Shown here one piece after another: positions 59,640-64,000 of a stretch of 64,000 nt of DNA. Both the position numbers and the translations under genes were made by a program. Numbering within the stretch: the stretch's first letter is position 1; each line of letters starts with the position of its first letter. This DNA is from Galaxea fascicularis (taxonomy: Eukaryota > Cnidaria > Anthozoa > Scleractinia > Euphylliidae), in contig OX419342.1 of assembly GCA_948470475.1 (NCBI GenBank), forward strand, positions 2,344,701 to 2,408,700, written 5' to 3'. The notes under the pieces were generated by a model. The model had not been told where the DNA came from. It did no database searches and saw nothing but the letters and a program-made list of their open reading frames with translations.

Positions 59640-61090
59640 TAAAACTAAACAAGGCCTAAACTTTGAGTGTCGGTCCACAAACTTCATCCGCCATCAATTG
59701 GATCTCCAAATTTCATGTATGGAACACCAATTGTACCATCAGCGGGAGGTACAGACTCTGAGGGTCGGTGCTTTGAGTCAGTCTGATAGGCCTTTTGTTT
59801 TTCGTTTTTCTCAACTCTCACACTTAGATTTCCCCCCGCCTCCCCTCCTTCGAGCAGTGTTGATAGTGACTGAAACAATTCAACAGGGAACACGCATTAC
59901 AGTGCCTTTGATGTTATAAGTGCGTGGCAACGATAAAAGGGAACCAGGTAATAAAGCAAACGAGTTTTAAAAAGGTAAAGACCCGGGAAAGATCAGGTTT
60001 GAAAGACAAGTTTGCATCTTGAAGGCGTTGACCAAATTTCTGACGAATACATGCCTGTGCTCAAGCTTCAACAAGTTTCTTGAATAACATCTTTGGGCGG
60101 AAGAAAGGCACAGTTTTCTGGCGATAGTCTTACGTTTCTGCATACCAGTAAGCTTACGTGTTATTATCTTGCTTGACAAAGACCCAGACGATAACCACCA
60201 ATAATAAAAGCATAACAACGTAGGGATAAAATAAAGAGGTAAATTTATTTAGAGACACAAATTACTCAAAGTAAAACAGTGGTTTTGTAACACCTCTTTT
60301 GAATACAACAATTCAGTAAATCATATAAATATACAAAATTTGCTTTGTCATTATTGTTACAATATTAGTTTTCTTTATGTGTATTTATCTGTTGAAACTT
60401 TAAATTACATTGGAAGTAACAACGGCACGTTGTTGATCATTCTCTTTTCCCCATGCATGCACATATCTCATATTAAGTTTTATTAATTTTCGTAAAATAA
60501 ATCTATGACATTTTACCAAAGGAAAACATCCCAAATCTGACTGACTTTCGTTCATGGAGTTTTTATCTCTTCAGTTAACCAGAAAAAGAAAAAAGTACCT
60601 CTCTAATGAGCACAAATCTACTCTGCTGTTGAAAAAGTTATTATTTTTCTAATATCCAACGTATTAAATCTACTCAAATAAAATACGTCATTCAATGACC
60701 AGCGAGGCAACACACTGCGAGCAAGCGTAGGCCTTTCCTAAGATTACTGAGGCTTTCGAAGCGGGGTAGAAGCGACAATCGACTTGGCTGGGAAAACAGG
60801 CGACAATCTTCTCCCAAAACACCGACACCGACAGTCACCGACAGAAATTGGCACTTTCAATTCGTCTTTGTTTTCAATTCGTCTTTTTTGTTTCTAAACA
60901 AACAGGCGACAGACAGATGACGGACTGACGTAAAACTATGCAAATTAGACAGGAGATCCAAAGCGCGCCATAGAACTTAATTGAGATAAGAAAGAGATTG
61001 CTCGCAGTCTAATGAGACATTAACAGGTATTCTTTTCAAACACTTGTTCACAGCTCGTAAAACTTCGTCTTTCTGCGATTAAATCCCCTT
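59640..61090. other. Intergenic between NEMF 5' end and SID1-family gene 3' end
   Basis: No gene recognised. The NEMF promoter should lie in the first few hundred bases. TTTATT (minus-strand AATAAA) occurs near 60479 and could end the SID1-family transcript, but other sites are possible. Confidence 0.45.
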
Positions 61091-61103
61091 GTCAACTGGC
61101 GGT

Positions 61104-63266
61104 TTAGTCGCTGATGTACAGGACCAAATAAGCCCCCATTAGAAGAGAAAAGGATGACATAATATGCCACAAATCGTGATAGTCAAAGAACCCCACTACT
61201 GCACATGCGTGGTTGAGGTCACGTGATTCTTCTGGGCTCTTCACTTTATCTGTCGTTGGCTTGGCAACGAAAATCCAAACCGCAGTACCCATAACCCCTA
61301 AAGTGACGAGGACATACGACCCTTGGAAAATGCGCAACGCAATTTTTTGTAGCGTCCAATGGGAACGCTCGCTTCTCCAAAACTGAATCAAAACCTTGCC
61401 AGAAATGACAAGCAGGGATGTTATAATGCAGCCGAACAAAAACATGTTTGGGAAATTGCTTTCGAAGATCACAGGTAGAACGATACTGACAAGAGCTAAG
61501 ACAAGAATAAAAAGAACAGTTTTTGTTAAGGCGTCGCAATGTGTTAAATCCCTCAAACGCGGAACGCTGTTAAATAGCTTAACGCCCGCCCATGAAAACA
61601 TTATTACGTAATATGCTACGAGACAAATCAGGAAGAAAACTCGCATCACCAAACTAAGGCTTTTGGGATTTACGTAGTACACTGAACCGAAATAATTGAA
61701 GATGTATAGTGGGATAATGAAATAAAGGTAAAAATTGTTTGAGTCCACAGGCAGTTCAGCTTTCCCATCTGCGGTACACTCCTTGTAGCTGAGGCCATTG
61801 TACAGGGAGAGAACAATCAAACCCGCGATTACGAACATAAAAGCTGTGTCGAACTGGAATGTTAGCTTAGAAGGGCAAAAATGGTACAGCATAGAAAAAC
61901 AACCCTCAAATACCAGCGCCCAGGCAAAAGCATACCCAATGGAGAAACTGTATTTTCTTTTGTGGGCCTCGGCGTGTAACTCAGGGTTGGCTCGAAAATG
62001 AGGAACAGACATGCTCGCTAGGTGGGGCATATAATGCAGTGATTTGGGAGTTCAACTTTGCTGGCGGGTAGGGGTTGCTGGGATCTGCTATGACGCGCAA
62101 GCCTGTGGCACCATGCTAACAACTCTGCTTCCATGACCCATACGGACCACGCTAGAATGAGTCCGTGAATCATATATGCTAAATTACTTATCATCAAATT
62201 AAATGGAATGTTATACCCAGACACTCTATAACAAAAGTCGTTGTAATAGCACCTATCTCGGTCCCCGTCCTTTATCATCAGTTTCCAGTCCTCGAAGACA
62301 AACTGGAACGCGCCAATCAGGAGAACGAAGCCGACGATGCAGGTCGTATAAGAGAATGTTTTCGGGCCGCGCGTAAACCAGTGTCCTAACAAGACGTTTT
62401 TCATGGATACAAAGATTTCTGCCCAGGTTAAAGGACTTCTCTCTAGTGTTCTCCGCACCAGTGGTCGTAATTCACCTTCGTCGCCAGTGTCTTTCCTTTT
62501 CCAACAACTGGAAAATAGGCTTTTTAAATTGTCTTTGAAATTTGAAAAGGCAGACTGTGAGGCCATAGGCAAACTCAAACTGCCGTTGCCCAAGTTGTCC
62601 TCTTGCAGCAGAATATACGGATCTCGAAAACAGAACAAGGCCCACAGGGACACCACGATGCCACCAAAGAAAGACAAACTGACCAGAAAATATAATGGGT
62701 CGCTGTAGTTATAGTCGAATGAACTCGATAATTTTAATGTTACCGTCTTACCACTACCGCTGTTTGCGAGCCCAGAGCTGGGAGGATTTTTCAACGCTAC
62801 ACCAATGTACCATACACCAGAATCTGTGAGTGGGGGGTCTGAAGCTCTTGATAAAATGATTCTACCCTGCTTAGCAAATGAAAGTCGTAGGGAGGATCGG
62901 TTATAATCAAGATGTTTTATGTCCTGCACCTCTTCGCAGATAGGCGACACCTTCAAGTAAGCCGCCGTAGTAGTGTTCGACTCAACAGTGATGTCAAGTT
63001 GTTTTTGTGATACACCCTTAGTTGCTCTGAACTGAAATATTGTGGGAGATTTATTGGCCTCGAAAGCCACGTTTGTGTTCAGGGTTATTGGTGGTATGTT
63101 ATCAGATATTTCAGCCGCATAATACAAGCTTGGTGTTCCAGTGAGCAGCACAAAATAATTTCGAGCAAAAGGCTGAGGGCATGCAGTCAACGCTTCCGTA
63201 GATCCGTCTTTCGGAACATCCAGATGTCCTAGTGACGTATCTCCTGAACCGAATATGGACACGTGC
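61104..63266 (-). CDS. SID1/SIDT-family multi-pass membrane protein, 5' partial, frame break
   Basis: Two minus-strand frames together give the C-terminal ~720 residues. Frame one (63266 to 62018) holds the end of the lumenal domain, a first membrane segment (DPLYFLVSLSFFGGIVVSLW), a cytosolic loop, and MISNLAYMIHG. Frame two (~62060 to 61104) has SIGYAFAWALVFEG, LYHFCPSKLTFQFDTAFM and the ending DYHDLWHIMSSFSLLMGAY. These match animal SIDT1/SIDT2 and nematode SID-1, which take part in double-stranded RNA uptake or cholesterol handling. The H, D, H, H residues of LYHFC, FQFD and YHDLWH suit the zinc site reported for the family. An acceptor (GGTTTTGACAG) just before 63266 shows that earlier exons lie beyond the window. 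Between 62018 and 62060 the frame shifts: either a micro-intron, an indel, or a sequence error. Most of the gene is in very few exons, unlike NEMF. Confidence 0.85.
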
Positions 63267-64000
63267 AGAGATCCTGTCAAAACCAATTAGAAAGACTGGG
63301 TTGGTAATCTCTAAATCAATTCTTTAGTATTCCAAGGTAACATTGTTCTTAACATTGTTTTGTGGAATTTTAAGCGTGTAGAGAGTTAAGTGCTTTAATT
63401 TCTCTCTGTAAAGAAGGTTTCAGCCGTCTGTGTTCAAAGGCAAACTTGCTTTTCACAGGTGCAATACGCAAAGTTGGTACATTAAGACAAAAAAGTACCT
63501 GATTGGCTCGTCGGTATATATTTAATTTACTCATTTATTTATTTATTTATTTCTATTCACTTCTCGATTTACCTCGCTTTTTTATGTCTTGTTGATCCAT
63601 CATGAAACGTTCTTTGTAGTGATCAATTCTTTAGTAGCGAAGGTAACATTGTTAACACTGTTTTTTTGAAAAAGCCCAGCTTGTAAAAAAATAAAAGATC
63701 CAAATTATAAGAGCAGTTTAAATGTGCAAGGGCGAATATTCTGATTATGATGTGTGAACAAGAATGTTTGTTCACGATGTTCACCGATAAATTTTCTTTA
63801 CGTTCAATGATGCGCCGAATACGTGCGTGACCACTGATGAAGCATTTGGGCGGCTGATCACGTCCGCATACTAACCCACCGTAACACAACTCCCGTCACG
63901 CAAACAATCAACTGCATCAGCGGTTTTGAAAGTGGAAGCTTTCTGTCATTTCTGAAATTGTCAAGCTCACAAAAAGTTGAAATTTCAAACGGATCACAGC
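63267..64000. other. Intron of SID1-family gene, no exon recognised
   Basis: No further SID1-family exon could be found on minus. A ~45-60 bp direct repeat (ATCAATTCTTTAGTA...AAGGTAACATTGTT) occurs at 63316-63360 and 63624-63660, and a TTTA microsatellite at ~63527-63552. Confidence 0.5.

Overview
The window is nuclear DNA from an animal, most likely an anthozoan cnidarian such as a stony coral or sea anemone. Protein-coding genes are split by many GT-AG introns, the base composition is AT-rich, and introns and intergenic DNA are packed with short terminal-inverted-repeat elements, tRNA-derived SINEs and LINE remnants. The gene set (TADA2B, HAP2/GCS1, NEMF, a SID1-family membrane protein) and the close match to animal versions of NEMF and TADA2B support this. 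The exact species cannot be told from the sequence alone.

Layout. 1-8.7 kb: an aminotransferase locus. One intact single-exon PLP enzyme gene (+, 1923-3164) is surrounded by two broken copies (about 203-500 on minus, 1071-1145 on plus) and by duplicated flanks, including a large palindrome. A second intact intronless paralogue faces it (minus, 7394-8629). 10.2-20.4 kb: TADA2B on plus, rebuilt here as 20 exons giving 430 residues. 22.7-35.1 kb: HAP2/GCS1, the gamete fusion protein, on minus, rebuilt as 15 exons giving about 892 residues. Its first intron carries a 1.2 kb minisatellite. 36.6 kb: a 71-residue single-pass membrane protein on plus, with its own poly(A) signal. 38.8-59.6 kb: NEMF (the Rqc2 homologue) on minus, rebuilt as 31 exons giving about 1149 residues. 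61.1-63.3 kb: a SID1-family transmembrane protein on minus. Its 5' exons lie beyond the window, and its frame changes near 62.03 kb.

The genes are not an operon and do not share one pathway: amino-acid transamination, SAGA histone acetylation (TADA2B), gamete fusion (HAP2), ribosome-associated quality control (NEMF) and RNA/lipid membrane transport (SID1 family). The two aminotransferases converge, as do TADA2B and HAP2. The second aminotransferase and TADA2B diverge from a 1.6 kb spacer. NEMF and the SID1 gene run in the same direction.

The most unusual structures are the aminotransferase palindrome with decayed copies, the HAP2 intron minisatellite with a higher-order repeat, a near-perfect 64-bp-arm hairpin in a NEMF intron, a foldback element inserted between the A and B boxes of a SINE, two possible membrane segments in HAP2, and the frame break in the SID1-family gene. 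All exon joins were made by eye from splice sites, reading phase and homology. No alignment or RNA evidence was available.
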